Notes: generated by a model not told the origin, from the letters alone. A DNA stretch of 64,000 bases from Lepidurus packardi (GCA_023053545.1 JAKZAN010000001.1:7522565-7586564), one strand, 5' to 3'; positions 1 through 17,399 are shown, counted from the stretch's first letter. A program made the numbers and translations.

Positions 1-1
1 G

Positions 2-2407
2 TCGCTGGGCTGCCTCGCAGACGCACATATCACAGCGCATGCGTCCTCCTCCGCCCTGGGAGGAGGCGGAGCCCTACCTCCGCCCTATTTTCCCGCCACG
101 CCCACTCTGGATAATGCCCTCATCGACCCTTTCATGATGGATGAACCCCATTCCAATGCCCTCATGTGGGCCAGTCCTGAAGACGCTCAATACTTAACTG
201 TGCCATGCCCCGCCCTCTCCCACACCCGTACTTCCAACCACACCCACAATGAAAACAACCAAACGGCGCTCCTTCTAGAGCCTTGGGCGACCTCGCCCAA
301 CCCAGTAGTGTCCTTCGCCACGGCCGTTTCCACGCCCACTCCCACGCCGTCGGGCAAACTCTTAAGAGCGTTGGCGTTGAAAAACAGTCAGAAAGAGAAG
401 AAAGCCAAAAAGGAGAAAGTCAAGCCATTGAAACTGAAAATTGAAAAAGGAGCAAAACAGCGACCGAGTGCATGTAGTGCCGGAAACGAAAGACGAGCAT
501 ATTGGACCGGTTTTCCTTCGCTCTTGCGAAATCCCAAAGGCTTGGCCGCGAATGGCCTCGCTGTGACCAGTTACACGCCGGCGCCTTGTTTGGACCCACG
601 GAGGTTAACAAGGGGATGCTATTACACATATTGGCGGACGGTTGAAGGGGGGCCAGGAGCGGAAACGAGGACTGAAGTGGCTACTGGGACCGTAAAAGTG
701 GCGCGCAATCGACCACGGATCCATGTAGGCAATTCCTTCCAATGCAGTATCCCGAGCTGGAATCCTTCCATTGCCGGCAAAGATTCCTTTTATGATTATG
801 ATGGGGACGCAGAGCGGCTAGAAGCTGGAGAGCAAGACGAATTGTGCTGGAGCCCTGAGATTGAGGAACGTATAGGAACAAAACAAGGTATTGACCAATC
901 CGAATTAATAATTATACTCCTGTTGGATAATTACATTTCTAGAATTTGGAACCATTAAACGGTATTCTGAAAGAAACTAGCTTTTAAATAATGACAAAAA
1001 GTATCTGTTTACACAGAATTGGTGAAAAATTGGGGTATTTTCGTGGTGTCCCGTTGAAAATTACTCTTGCATTAGATGTATTGTTCCCCATCGAAATTCA
1101 TAGAACACGTGTGGTATTTGTAAGGCTTCGAAAGGTTATTAGCGACTTTATGCTATTTTTTAGTTCGCTGTAAGAGGACTTAATGCTAAGACATTAATTC
1201 ATGAAACGAACTTGGGAGAGTTAAATAAAGAGGGGTTAATGAGGCCGAGTTTGTGTATCATAAAACTGTGTAGGTTATACTTAGAGCGTGAAGGTGAGGG
1301 ATAGGTAGCTTTTTTTTTACCAGTTTGGGTCTAAAGCTATCTGTGTGGATGCTTGGGTATTAGGTTATTTCCGGTCTGAAAATTGTTTCTCCTGAGCTAA
1401 TTGTTTGTTTGTCTTCTTTTGTTTTTTAAAAATTAGTGGAGCAGTTTTTACTCTGGAGCCAAGGCCAATTGCCCTGTGGACCGAAGACAACCGAAGAAGC
1501 CTTGACGTGTTTGAGCCGCTGCCAAAATGTCTCCCAAGCCAAGTTACGCCTTCTAGGAATGCATAGCTCAGCGTCGGCTGGCAGAAGCTCCGCCCATATC
1601 CTTTGGTCCGCTACTGATATCGAACGTTTTACCAAGGCCTTAGCGAGTACAACAAAAGATTTTACGGCCGTGGCGCAACAGGTATAAACTTCATTCATAA
1701 TTCATTTTCTTGCGCTTATTTAGAAGTCTTCTAATCTTTCAAGAATTCTTTAAAGTTTTCTACAAAAAGCTGAGAGATGACATGCGAAATTCAAATATTT
1801 AAAAATTAGTGAGACTTTGATTCTTAAATGGTCATTTGAAATGTTGACAACTTAAAGTGCATCCCGTTGTACACATTTATACCTTATTAATAAGGTGTTA
1901 TTTCCTCGCAGGTACACGGCAAAAGCAGAGAAGATTGCATCAGATTTTATTACACGTGGAAACGGGCGAGTGCCCAAGATTACAGACGAGTGCAAGGTGT
2001 TTGGAAGAGCAACCTGCTGGTTGATCCCCCGTCTTGTTCCAGCCCGGTGTCTCCTTCAGGAGCCTCCAATCTTAACGTCAAGATATTGCACCTCCACGTC
2101 CACGTGCAACATGCTCATCACCGTCAGCAAGATTCGTACCCTTGCAAGATTTGCGGAAAGTACGTTGAATTTTTCTCCTAACCACCTTTTTACAGTGTTG
2201 TTGACCAAGTTTGTGCACTTTTCTTTTCATAGATTGTTCTCTAAAGTGAAGAGTCGCAGCGCCCATATGAAGACGCACAAACCTCCTGAACTGCGGGTCA
2301 AATCAATGACTTCTTCGACACCGCAGTCCCAAATGGGATCTTTTTCTACATCGCCAATGTCTGGCCCCACCTCCTCTTGCCCCACCCCTTCCCCAGTTGG
2401 CCTTTAA
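2..2407 (+). CDS. ELM2-SANT-C2H2 co-repressor (MIDEAS/TRERF1/ZNF541 family), 3' part
   Basis: This is the 3' part of a nuclear co-repressor scaffold gene; the reading frame is open to the left edge, so the start lies outside the window. Exons inferred from splice sites and phase are 2-887, 1437-1681, 1912-2159 and 2233-2407 (518 codons). Seen in order: a low-complexity Pro/Thr-rich region, an ELM2 domain (begins RPRIHVGNSFQCSIP near 697-745 and crosses the first intron), a SANT/Myb-like domain (ILWSATDIERFTKAL, then DCIRFYYTWKR across intron 2) and one C-terminal C2H2 finger (CKICGK...VKSRSAHMKTH) split by intron 3. This order, with the VKSRSAHMK finger near the C-terminus, is that of the vertebrate MIDEAS/TRERF1/ZNF541 proteins, which recruit HDAC1/2 with DNTTIP1 in the MiDAC deacetylase complex. 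Role in this animal is inferred. The family assignment is firm; which paralogue cannot be said. Confidence 0.85.
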
Positions 2408-3009
2408 AAATTCAAACATAAAGATAAATCGGAAAAAGAAGTATTTGGGTACACAGAAAGTTTCACTTTTTCTTACGTTTTCTTCTTTTTCAAGGACAAG
2501 AAACAGTCAAACGAGTAGCTCGTGTATGAATTCTTATTGGTGTGTCTCTTCTCGGGATGCCTTTTAAGTTTTCCACCTCCTCTCAAAAACATTAAGTTTT
2601 TTACTGGTGTATTAAAACTAGCACCTATGTGTGTATACGTGTGAAGTTTTATTTAATATTTCTGTGTCTGGTTGTATGTTCCAGTTTTTGAATTCTTTTA
2701 CCCCCCTCAAACTTCTTAATTGTAGCTTTTTTGCAGGCGTTTTCATCCTAATAATGACCTATGGCTAACTAAAAAGGCGATGCGTCATTGTGATAGTTTT
2801 ATCCCGATGGATTGAAACAACTTACCCTTAACTCATTACTTGAAAAAAGCATGGGGCAATAGCGGTTTTTGTGTGTCGTGTGTGCGCGTGTTGTGTCTCT
2901 TTCGACCCTTCCCTAATTTTACTACGTGTTAATATCCATTTTCGGTCTTGGGTTTGAAGTGCAAAAGCTAAGAAAAAGACAAAAAGGCCCAAAAACAACG
3001 GTTTTTTAA

Positions 3010-3049
3010 ACTTAAACGGGCGTTCCGCCGGTCGAGGCCCCGTTTAAGT
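3010..3049. repeat. 11-bp inverted repeat in the interval after the ELM2-SANT gene
   Basis: ACTTAAACGGG at 3010-3020 is repeated exactly as its reverse complement at 3039-3049, around an 18-nt GC-rich spacer. It lies between the stop at 2407 and the convergent DNAL1 stop at 3426, so it may be a 3'-UTR stem-loop or part of a transcription end. Nothing else was recognised in 2408-3425, which is T-rich. Confidence 0.5.
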
Positions 3050-3425
3050 TGATCGCTGTTTCGTTTTCAAAGTTGAAGTTATATACCATTGTTTTCAATA
3101 CTTTTTTTGGTGGAGACAAGTTAAAAGTTTATGCTTGTTGATTGACTCGCGTTGTGACATGTTTACAGTTTAGCAAGAGTTCTGGCTTTTTTTGTCCGTA
3201 ATTTTACATCCTTTCAACTCTTACGTGTGTCTTGTACCTGGAGTGTTTTAATCCTCAACCAACCTGAAAAACAACAACAACTTTGAACCCCCTTTCGTCC
3301 TGAATCCCCTTTACTGAAAAACCAGCTCGTCCTTTACATGAAACCCCTGTGTTGGTTTTTATTTCTTTTGTAGATATTGTACATGGTTTTTATCACCTTT
3401 TGGGTGGATGAACCCCCTGTGAAAA

Positions 3426-4351
3426 TTATAACGTTGTTGAACCTTTTCGGGGACTTGCTTCTTCTTCGTTAGTTGGTTCGGTAGGTACACTTGTTTTGCC
3501 GTCATCTACACTTGTTTTTGTCGTCTCTAAGTTAGGTTCCTTAGATACCTCCGGAGAAATTTGATCGGAGGTCTGAACTTCCGCTTCTTCGTTGTGAGGA
3601 ATTGTCGAGTCCTCTGACTGCAGTTCGTTTTCGGTAGTCACGTGCCAACCGTCTAGTTTCGCCAAGTTTGGCAAACGACGGACCATTTCGCTGCGCCAAT
3701 TGCCTTCTGTTGAGTGACGTTCTTCGATGGGATTACCTTGAAGTACCACAAGTTGCGCGTAATTCGAGAAGGAAAAGGGTTTTTAGTATTGTATGGTTCT
3801 ACCAACAAGGATGATCTCTTTGAGGTTTTGGAGTTCGACAAGTCGACTGATCTCGCTCCAGTCCCGAATTAAATTATTGGCCAGGGTCAACAAGCGCAGC
3901 TTCTTGAGACTGCCTATACCTTTTAATTTCTCGATCAAGTTGTACGATAGCCAAAGCTCTTCCAGCGTTTCGCCAGCGGCCTCCTATAGAAATATTTTTT
4001 TACGGAGAGAAAGAGTAGACTTTGGATAGTTGTACTATGCCGGAGAGAGATTTAATATTATTGCGTCCCAACGAAAGAATTTTGAGCTTCTTGAGACCAC
4101 TTAGGTTCGCAATTCGTTCGATAACGTTGGTCGACAGAGATAATTTCCTAGTAAAGTAAAGGACTTTTTTTTAACTCATAAATGAAGAAAATCAGCTTCT
4201 ACTCGCAGTTAGTAAAGGTGGATATAATGGGGTCCATTTTCTCCACGGGAGGGGACATTCCGTTTAGTCTGACTTCTACAGCAGACGTGACTTTTTGCCC
4301 ATTCCGCTGCTCCCATTGCTTCACAATTTCCTTCATTGAGGTTGAGTTCAT
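3426..4351 (-). CDS. DNAL1: Dynein axonemal light chain 1 (leucine-rich repeat)
   Basis: DNAL1 is the leucine-rich-repeat light chain of the outer dynein arm, which binds the gamma heavy chain and tubulin in motile axonemes. Exons (minus strand): 4203-4351, 4036-4147, 3803-3983, 3426-3736, giving 250 residues. The start [19 protein letters not shown] matches the family N-terminus (…TTIKEALARWEE in human). The SDS22-like LRR series follows ([51 protein letters not shown]), then the LRR cap ([25 protein letters not shown]). All junctions keep frame. The human protein has 190 residues; here an acidic Glu/Thr/Ser-rich tail of about 60 residues follows the cap. The gene is convergent to the upstream gene and head-to-head with the B56 gene; the roughly 670-bp GC-rich gap probably holds both promoters. 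Confidence 0.93.
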
Positions 4352-5022
4352 TCTTTATTCGTCACTTGCCAAAATCCAAAGGGAAATTAAGCTACTACTG
4401 TAGCAGAGTTCCTTTAAATACCCCGTGTGTTGTTATCGTGCTGGGTGATCCCTGTAATTTATCGATTAAACAAGCGAAGACGGAAACGGTAACCACCTGG
4501 GGATTTTTGGCCAGAGTGAGTTCTGAAAAAGATGCACATACCGTTCTGAACTGTAATTCAGAAGCACATCTAGCCAGCAGAATAATTAGAAACACTACAG
4601 GATCAATTTTGTTACGCTAGATTCCTTTATGCATCTAAAACGCTCATCTTGAGCAATTTCTTATCCACCCTTTAGTATGATGTCTGCTAATTAAACAATA
4701 TCTCTTAAATATGTAAAAAAATAGTTATAAAATTTAACTAATTGATTGTCTGGTCATTTTAGTTTTTAAATTGCATTCCATGTTATCCTAATAGGCATGA
4801 GAAGTATGTTTGTATAACGCGAAAAGTTGGCGGATCTTTAAAACGACCGCCACTGACGCCTACTCGGTTTGCGGTTCGAACGGACTCGTTCGAGTCGTAC
4901 TTTCCAATCGTTTGCGGGTTTGGCGCTAGCGTCGGCCTGTGGGGCGGCCCGGCCTGTGAGCTGTGTGACCTTCGTTAAACGGCTGAGCTTTTTGACGTTT
5001 CTTGTGGTGCCCACACCTGTGA

Positions 5023-9596
<4,574 letters not shown>

Positions 9597-11662
9597 AGGA
9601 GCGTGCGGCTAGTACTACAAAACTGGAATGAAGAGGATTTGGAAGAGCCTTTATGGGGACTGGGAATTTGGGTCGAAAAGTAAGCACTTCACGTTGGTTA
9701 TGTGCGTTTCTTCATTTTTTTTTTCTCTTAACCTGTCCCAGTCTTAATTTTATTATTATTATTTACTAGTGGTTCTAAGGGATATTTTTTATTCTTTTCC
9801 CTCGCCTTTTTCTCATCTGCATTCCGAGGCAGGGGCAACGCAAAGAATGGTTAGCCTCAGGTAGAAAGACTTCTAGCATTAACGTACGTGGGTCGAAAAA
9901 AGAAGTTAAAATATTTTAAAAAATATACATTTACTAACCTCCACAAGGTGGCCATATTGCTTTTGTATTAATTCGTTTTTAAAGTTCCCCATAATTTGTC
10001 AGTTTTTATGTTATCTTTTTTTAAAAGCAACTTTATCTAGCCCCCCTCCCAACCCCAGCATGGCTCTATTACAGTTTTTGGCTTGTGTGCGTGTTTACAA
10101 TGGGCAGCTGTGTGAAGGAACATTTAGTATTGGTGCTGGAATTTGGCAAAGGAATGTATGGACTTAAATCCCGCCGCCACCCAATTTGCAACACACTATT
10201 CCGTTGGCGTTATTGTCATGAAATTTCTCTCCCCTGTGTGCAAGACTACGGTCAGTTTCTTCTGTTTGTTGCTCCATACCGTGCATGCGAGCCTATTGAG
10301 AAAGTTGCAAAAAGAAATTAGTATAACATTTTCGCGAAACATGAAAGAGTCGAGGCAGAAGTTATTGTGGGGATTATTTGAAACAAATAAAATTAACCCA
10401 TTACATGTCCGAATGCTTCAATCCAGTTTTTTTACTCGTAAGGCAAGCTGCTTTTTTATAGATACTTATTACTCTCCGAAGCAATCAGTTGTAGTTGTTG
10501 TTTTTTATCAAGAGCTTTCAATCATTGAGAACATTAGAACCACACTAGTATCAGAGTCCGTGAAAACAAACCTGGAGTTTAAATCTTGTTGGATTTGCGC
10601 GCAATGCTGTGATCGGCTAGTGCGGACGGATAAGTACGTGTTGGAGAATTACAGTGCACATGTTTTGGTATAGTTTCATGTACGAAGCTACTGCCCAGTA
10701 GACTGTTGTGCTTGGTTGACAACGATAGATTTACATCACGTGTAGTTTATTTCTGTCTTATATAAAAATTTCAAAACTAGAAAGTCATATTTCTGTTCTC
10801 CACTCGTCTGAGAATTTGAAGTTGGGTAAATTATTTAAGCTGAATTGTGAAACTTTATACTTGCAATTGAGACGATAATACAGCGTATATAGGGATAGGA
10901 GACGCAATTAAGATATTGGTAGGTAAAGCAGCTTTTAGCTAATTTTCCCAGTGGCATTCTTGGAAATGCAAAATTTCTCATGGAAAATAAACGGGAAAAT
11001 TCGGGACCTGGCGTCCCGGACCGTACACCGAAAACCCGAGTTGGATGTACCGGATTTGTCGCTTTCGTATCCTTCTTCCACACTATTCTCAGTGTTATGT
11101 ACATCAAGGAAATATCTGTATATGTGTCATTACTACAGCTAAGCTGAGAAGAACTACAGTAATAAAACATGAACAAGATCTTTTGGCTTCCTAAAAAAAT
11201 CTGGGGGTTTTCTGCCCACCAACGACAATATGTATATGTAGCATTATTCTAGACGGGAACAACTAAAGAAAGTAAACACATTACATCTAGGCAAAGTTCC
11301 TTTCAAAATATACGCAGTAAATTTAAGATCGATTAAAACCTTTAAAGTTAAAATTCCAGAGCCACGTATGATAGACTTGAGACTGAAAGTTACATGATCA
11401 CGTATGGTCTGCAAATACATGTGCTATGATCGAACATCTCTCCCGCGGAACAAAGAATAACGTCCTACACTTGCACTCGCAAGTTTGCTGGTCCCAGTAA
11501 CGATTCATCATTTCGCACCGTTTGTGAGCAACTTCATCCATACGTATGCAGTGACAATCTTTGTAGTATTATAACAAAATACCCAACAATTAATAACTGG
11601 ATAGGGACTAAACGTAGATGTAGTAACGAGTGTACCTGGTTCTCCAGGCAATCTGATTTAGC

Positions 11663-11742
11663 AATTAATATAAACACATGCTAAATCCGTAACTGTAGCA
11701 ATTTGTTGGTAATATATAACCTGTCATGTGTTTATATTAATT
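11663..11742. repeat. 18-bp perfect inverted repeat (MITE-like hairpin)
   Basis: AATTAATATAAACACATG at 11663-11680 recurs as its exact reverse complement at 11725-11742 with about 44 nt between. The AT-rich arms suggest a small inverted-repeat element or its remnant; no clear target duplication was seen. Confidence 0.6.
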
Positions 11743-11930
11743 TCAGACCTAGTGTATTTATCTTAGGTGTTGTTTAACATTTGTGGCGTTTTGGTTTGGA
11801 TATACAACAAGAGGAGAGGACTACAAAAAGGCCCTAAATAAGATACTTTGCTACTTTCACGATCCAATGGATCTCCTGAGTGTTCAGCGAAAAGGAGCCA
11901 TTTAATATTTCGTTTGGTGACGATATAAAA

Positions 11931-12000
11931 CGCCTCGACCGGGTTTCGATCCGAGGACCTCTCATTCCCAAGGTATGTGCTTTATCCATTCGGTCACACG
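11931..12000 (-). other. tRNA-like sequence (tRNA pseudogene or SINE head)
   Basis: On the minus strand a box-A-like TGACCGAATGGATAAAGC is followed about 30 nt later by a good box B (GGATCGAAACC), with a loop resembling an anticodon loop (CTTGGGA, TGG) between. The acceptor and anticodon stems pair poorly, so it is not a working tRNA. It may be a pol III-derived SINE head or a decayed tRNA. Confidence 0.4.
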
Positions 12001-13373
12001 TTTCTACCTTTCAAGTCTCAAACTTATATAAATATAAAGTATAAAAAAAATTGGTAAACGGCGTATGTAGGCAGCATCCATCTTTGTTCGATTTTTAAAA
12101 ATATGACGGTTCGCTTATAGCCATACCTTGTACTCTATAAAAGTTTGCATAATTATGTTTTTTCTTTGTATATATTTTAAAATATAATAAAAAATCCTAC
12201 TTAGTTTTTGTTTACGTAATCATTAAAATAATTACTATGCTATGTATTTGTTCAGATTAGAGGAGACTCGGGTCAAATTTCGCACTTGTTTATTTGTCAC
12301 ATACATAATTATCATCTGAATGTAGAACCAATAGATGCAGGCATATCTCTGCTCTCTATTAAGCCAATGTATGCTCCATAAAGACGTCAAATAAGATCAA
12401 ACTAGCCTTCAAACCAGTGCCGGATTTAGCGACCCAGGGCCCCCTAGGCAGTAAACTGAGTCGGGGCCCCCATTTTGGCACCTCGCAAAAAAACTGACTT
12501 TACTTTTATTTTTTATTTATTCAACGCACTTTGACTTTAGAAACTAGGCAAGCAGACTTAAAAATGAAATAAGCAAGTACCACGTATACTTTTTCACATT
12601 ATAATGTGTACATTTACATATAATTACAAGATTACACTGATTAACAAGATTAACAAGATTACAAGATTAACTTTCTTCTCTGCAAAGGAACGGATGACTT
12701 CACTATAGTCCACAGACGACATTATTTCTGACTTTATGTACAGCACAGATAGTGAATTAAGTCTGTACTCTTCTGTGGTAGATCTTAAATAATTCTTTAC
12801 TCTCTTTAATGCTGAAAACGACCGTTCTGTCGAACAATTTGACCCCGGTGTACATAACAGCATCCGGAGCGCTATTCCCACGTTTGGGTAAACATCCAAA
12901 AAGCCTTTTTCCAGAATGTACTTGTATACGTCCAGTGACGATAACTCTTTCCCCCATTTAGCCTCAGCCGACAACAAATGAGCTCGCAGGTGTAGACACT
13001 CGTTTTCCAAAGTACCATCCAAATCCCCTGGATAGAAAGCTTGCAGGTTCCGTGCTCCATTACGAATGTCTTGAGATTCCAAATTACGAAGCTTCGTGAG
13101 AAAGTCAAACTTTTGACTTAAATTCTCGTAAGCAGAGCCACGTCTATGTAGTTCTGCAATCAACCTGTCAATAATGACGTTGAAGACGGTGACTCTAAAT
13201 CTGTCCCTGCCGGTCTCGGAGTCGACCGGAGGCGGTAGTTCGACCCCCCTTTTCCTTTATTTCGTCAAACCGGACTTTTCGCTTACGTTTCCTCTTCATA
13301 TCGTATGCGTAATTTGTAACTGTTCACCACTTCTTTCCATAGCTTTCAACTCATACTGATCGAAGGTACCGGC

Positions 13374-15120
13374 CACAGTATAAAGGTTTACACAGTATGG
13401 TAACAGGGGTATCTTCCAATGTTAAGGTTTTCTGACGACCTTCTCGGTCCCCAGAGTAATATTCAGGTAAAAGGCCAGAAAATGAAAGGGTACATTCGCA
13501 AACCTCCCAGTGCAGTTCAAAAAAGGTCACGACGGTTTACAAAGCGCGTAATTTAAATCTATTGCTTTAAACTATGAAGCTTAAAATAAAAGATGAATGA
13601 ACTAGGTCAAAGCACAACACGTATACACATTCTAGACTATTTCGCGTTACCCAGGTTGCACCACGAGGAGGCAGTCTATTTTTCAACCCATACATAGGTG
13701 TTTTATAGTATACAGGTTTAACCCCATATACTATAAAATACCCATGTATATTAATGTCTATATGTGTTGTTATGACTATTTATGTCTATATACGAGTTAT
13801 CCATTACATTGGTACTTTACAACTATTCCTAAATGTTACTAACTTTTGCAAGTTTAGTATTTTTCTTAACACGTTTAACTACGGCTCTTTTCTGCTACAG
13901 CTACATTTTCTTTAAGTGTATAGTAAATCCTAACTCGAACGAACAAATTAAAAAAAATTGGAAAAGCTTCGCATGTCAATTCAGATAAACCAAGCAGTTT
14001 AAGTTTAGCAACAATAACACTAACTATCCCTGGCTCACAAAAGGATTCCTGATAAGTTTCCTGAAAAACGGACTCACACTTAAAAAGATACTGAATAAAG
14101 GCCTCGCTCGGGACTATTAATCTTCCACATGAAGGTCGCTTACTGTACGCCCTTTCCTCGGTGTACGTATGAGCGAATGCTGGGTTACACTGTACAGTAC
14201 GATACTTGCAAAACTGACAATCATGGCGCTGAAAAATTTTACGCAAAAAATACCCAACAACGTAAACAAAACCCGTCTCCTCTAACTCGTCCGGATGCCA
14301 CTCAACTTCTTCTCTTAGCGCCTCTGTTCCCTCGCGAAATTTGGCGTTTTCTTCAAAATCTTCTTCAAAAAGGAACACAACAAAGTACGCTAGGCATGTT
14401 TAATTAACTAGCTTAACTATTATTTTACACTAATATTACACTTAGCTAAAACTCACTTATAAACACACTCACTTATATTACACTTAGCTAAAACTTATAT
14501 TACCGAAATGAAAACTTAATGAAAAAGTTTAATTTAATTAAACCGTAATTCGTCTTGAATAAAAGAGAAATTACAAAGTCGTGTTAAGAAAACGGTAAAA
14601 ATCTGCTTTGAAAGGAATTGCGAGTGAGCTCTATGAAATTTGCAACAAACTGCACGGAAGCGCAATAGCAATTGCTGACGAGTTGATGAGACGACGCTAT
14701 TTATATGAAATTAAAAACAGTAGAACGTAGCAAGTGCTTGTCTTTCTTTGCGGATTAGCAAGCAATGTGAAGTGAAAGATATTATACCGTAAGACTTTAA
14801 TACCAAGATCCAGCATAATCATTTTCGGGAGAAAAACTTTCAAAATCGCGCAATGCTAGTCGAATCTTACGTCAGCCCCAAACTCCCTCGAGAGAAAGGT
14901 CACCAGTCACCCGTTTTGTGAATGTTTTGTTCTCTTTTCGAACCCTTCTTGTAGTAGATTTGGAATGCCTACTTCTGGGGTAGGATGGGCAAGTCTGTGA
15001 ATCCATCCCTCCTATGTTCCTTGTTACCCCCACATCCTCTTGAGACCGAGAAAATCGTCTTAATCCCTTTACATTGGAAGATACCCCCTGTTACCATACT
15101 GTGTAAACCTTTATACTGTG
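13374..15120. mobile_element. P-like DNA transposon nested in the hAT transposase
   Basis: Terminal inverted repeats of about 50 bp begin CACAGTATAAAGGTTTACAC at both ends (13374 rightward, 15120 leftward), differ by one base over the first ~48 positions, and continue with weaker similarity to about 80 bp. The flanks are the perfect 8-bp duplication GTACCGGC (13366-13373 and 15121-15128). Eight-bp duplications with CA-starting ends fit the P superfamily, as does the internal open frame at 13875-14378. Its location inside the hAT coding sequence shows it inserted later. Confidence 0.9.
13875..14378 (-). pseudogene. Partial P-element/THAP9-like transposase
   Basis: A 167-codon open frame inside the nested element. 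GFVYVVGYFLRKI followed by a CQFCKY cysteine pair and a later PSEAFIQYLFKCESVFQE resemble the C-terminal part of P-element/THAP9 transposases (typically x-Y-[IV]-[AV]-G-Y-x(2)-[RK]-K then C-x2-C). The N-terminal DNA-binding and most of the catalytic regions are missing from the 1.75 kb element, so it is a deletion derivative. The family call rests on short motifs plus the 8-bp target duplication. Confidence 0.5.
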
Positions 15121-17356
15121 GTACCGGCTTTTTTTAAATCTTTAAGGTATGTTACCAAGAACCGATAAAGTTCAGCGATCGTACCAAGTTCGATTCTCAC
15201 AGATTGCAGAGATTTGTTCACTTTTTTAAATCTCTCCAGGATAGCATTCCACAGCAGGGTCAGGAAGCACATTTTCAGGGAGTCGATCGAATTAAAAAGG
15301 CATGGAGAGTCAGAACGCGTAGATGGTTTTTCACTTGTCATTAGCGATTATCTGAAGAGCTGCCAATATCTCATTCCAGGAGCAACAGAGACTTCGGCAG
15401 GCGTCACTCCGAGCCGACCATCTTGTCTGAGATAGGCTCTTTACAACTGTTGAGTTTGGCTTCACTTGAGATAACAAAACTTCCCATCTGTGTGTCGAGA
15501 TCGGGAAAAAATTATACAGTTCCTGTAAAGTACCGAAGAAAGATATAGCAGCCTCACAAGACTCAGCAGCACATGATCCGACAAGATTCAGAGAGTGAGC
15601 CGAACAGGGGACGAAAACTACCAGAGGATTCACTTGTTTTATTCTCGCTTGAAGACCGGAATATACACCCGACATGTTGCTTGCGTTGTCATAAGACTGT
15701 CCGCGACAGTTGGCGATATCCAAGTCATGATTTTTCAAGGTCTGGAGAACAACGTTAGCCAGATCTTCTGCTTTATGGCCACAATTCAGTACGAATCTTA
15801 AAAATCGTTCGACAGGACATCCCTCTACAGACACATATCGTACTATGAATGATAGTTGATCCACGTGGGAGATGTCAGGAGTCGAGTCGACAGAGATGGA
15901 AAAATACTTGGCATGCTTTACCTCAGTAACGATCGTGCTAATGACCTTTTCTGCCATGATGTTGATAATTTCATCGCATTTTGTAGACGAGAGATATGAT
16001 GTTGTGCCGTATCCTCTGTTTCCGTGGCGTTTTATGTGCGTGTCCAGAAAAGGGTCAAACTCAGCCAAAAGTTCTAGCGCCACAACATAGTTCCCACCGT
16101 TTCTCGACCCAAATCTCTCATGTGAACCTCTAAACGGCAATCCACGTGCAGACAATGACCTCACAACAGCAACAATCCGCCTTAAAACCTCATGCCAGTA
16201 TTTTATTTCTTCTTCCGTTTGAAGCACAAGACTCTTGTTAACTCTACCGCCAACATTCTTCCTCGCTAACAGCGTCGCACACGCTGACCTGTGATCGTCT
16301 GAATTTGCATGATCCTTCATCGTCTGACCTGCATTTTTCCAGTCGTGGTACCCTTCGTCATTAGCTAGCGACCCCGATTTTCTAAACATCTTACAAGGGG
16401 CGCAGAACACGGTACCTTTGCTCTTTGAAAATACTAGCCAAGGCCGAGGTCGTTTTTCACCATTAGCCAATGTTCGGCTAAAGAGTGTCAGGGATAGATA
16501 CCTCGTTGTATCTGCGTATTCACGCTTTGAAAAGAAAAATCTGCATCAATATTTTGTTTCACACCCATTTTGTACGAAGTGTTCGAGTGTGGCATCGTCC
16601 AGTATCCACTCGGCAGGATCGTCACTAACAGACGGGAATGACGAGACCGCAAAACATGTGTTCGCGTGCGATTCAGGATGTTCACCAGAATCTCCAACGA
16701 CTGCAGCAAAGTTTTTCGGAAATCAAGTTTTGAGGAATTTGAGGTAGCTCGTCACAGTCAGACACGCTTGCCGGTCGATGGTCGTCACTCCAATTGCTAG
16801 AGGCTGATGCACTGCTATTAGGTCTGGAAGTGGCGAAAAACCAATCCAACTTAGGGACATTAGAAAGAAGCTCCTTTTCCTTCTGCAATTTTTCCTTATT
16901 CTTTTTTCTTTTCTGGAGCCCACTCAGTGTTTTGTTGACGACAGACATTGTTAATCTCTAGAAAGTAGCATTGATTCTATAAAGCGGCTGATTGTAATAC
17001 TCAATTATCACAATAATCGGCGCCTACTTTAGTAACTTTCAACTCTCTAACACTCTGCGAGTTCTCACTTTCACTATCGCTGGTCGCTATGATATTTTTT
17101 CTCTTAATCTCTTCTTTTGAACTTACTGTAAACAAGTCAAAACACCGTGTCCTTGTGTAAGATGCTAGAGCTGTGGTTTGCAGAGGGATTCAGAATGTGT
17201 TGCCACCTTCATTGAAGCGCGAATTATGAAAAGCGGAGAAAAGAACCTACGCTGGCTTACAAAAATCTGACTAACTTCTTTTTTTAAATTTGATCACGTC
17301 GTAGGCTTTCAGCCTGTTGACGTTTCCTTTATGGAAAAAGGTTCGAGAAAGCATAC

Positions 17357-17399
17357 ATTATTTATTAGTCAGGTACACAGTACCTGACTAATAAATAAT
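17357..17399. repeat. Perfect 20-bp palindrome with 3-nt loop, plus a partial third copy
   Basis: Left arm 17357-17376 and right arm 17380-17399 (GTACCTGACTAATAAATAAT) are exact reverse complements around ACA. A partial third copy (ACAGTACCTGACTAA) follows at about 17405-17420. Next to it lies degenerate CCTAA-type sequence (about 17420-17480). It lies in the right subterminal part of the hAT element. Confidence 0.85.

Larger units (their letters stand above)
9597..12406. other. Intergenic region, no gene recognised
   Basis: No open frame here has domain features or plausible splice partners. The first part is presumably 3' UTR of the B56 gene; AATAAA occurs at 10386-10391. A hairpin (11663-11742) and a tRNA-like element (11931-12000) are listed separately. 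Confidence 0.6.
12624..16948 (-). pseudogene. hAT transposase (ZMYM1/DUF4371 type), broken
   Basis: Parts in transcription order: a Lys-rich N-terminus (LSGLQKRKKNKEK, 16948-16682); a TTF-type zinc finger and DUF4371/RNase H-like core (16470-15331: NGEKRPRPWLVFSKSKGTV, ISVDSTPDISHVDQLSF, CSAHSLNLVG); a short continuation to 15121; and after the nested insertion the C-terminal hAT dimerisation domain (13163-12624: NCSTERSFSALKRVKNYLRS). Decay visible: an in-frame stop just upstream of the zinc finger (near 16555), the 1.75 kb insertion, and at least two frame changes between 13170 and 13365. It cannot make an active transposase. Confidence 0.9.

Noticed and set aside
10143-10673. 176-codon plus-strand open frame
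   Set aside because: No domain, low-complexity hydrophobic runs, no splice partners; probably B56 3' UTR or intergenic.
11931-12000. Functional tRNA-Pro(TGG)
   Set aside because: Boxes A and B are recognisable but the acceptor and anticodon stems do not pair; kept only as a tRNA-like element.
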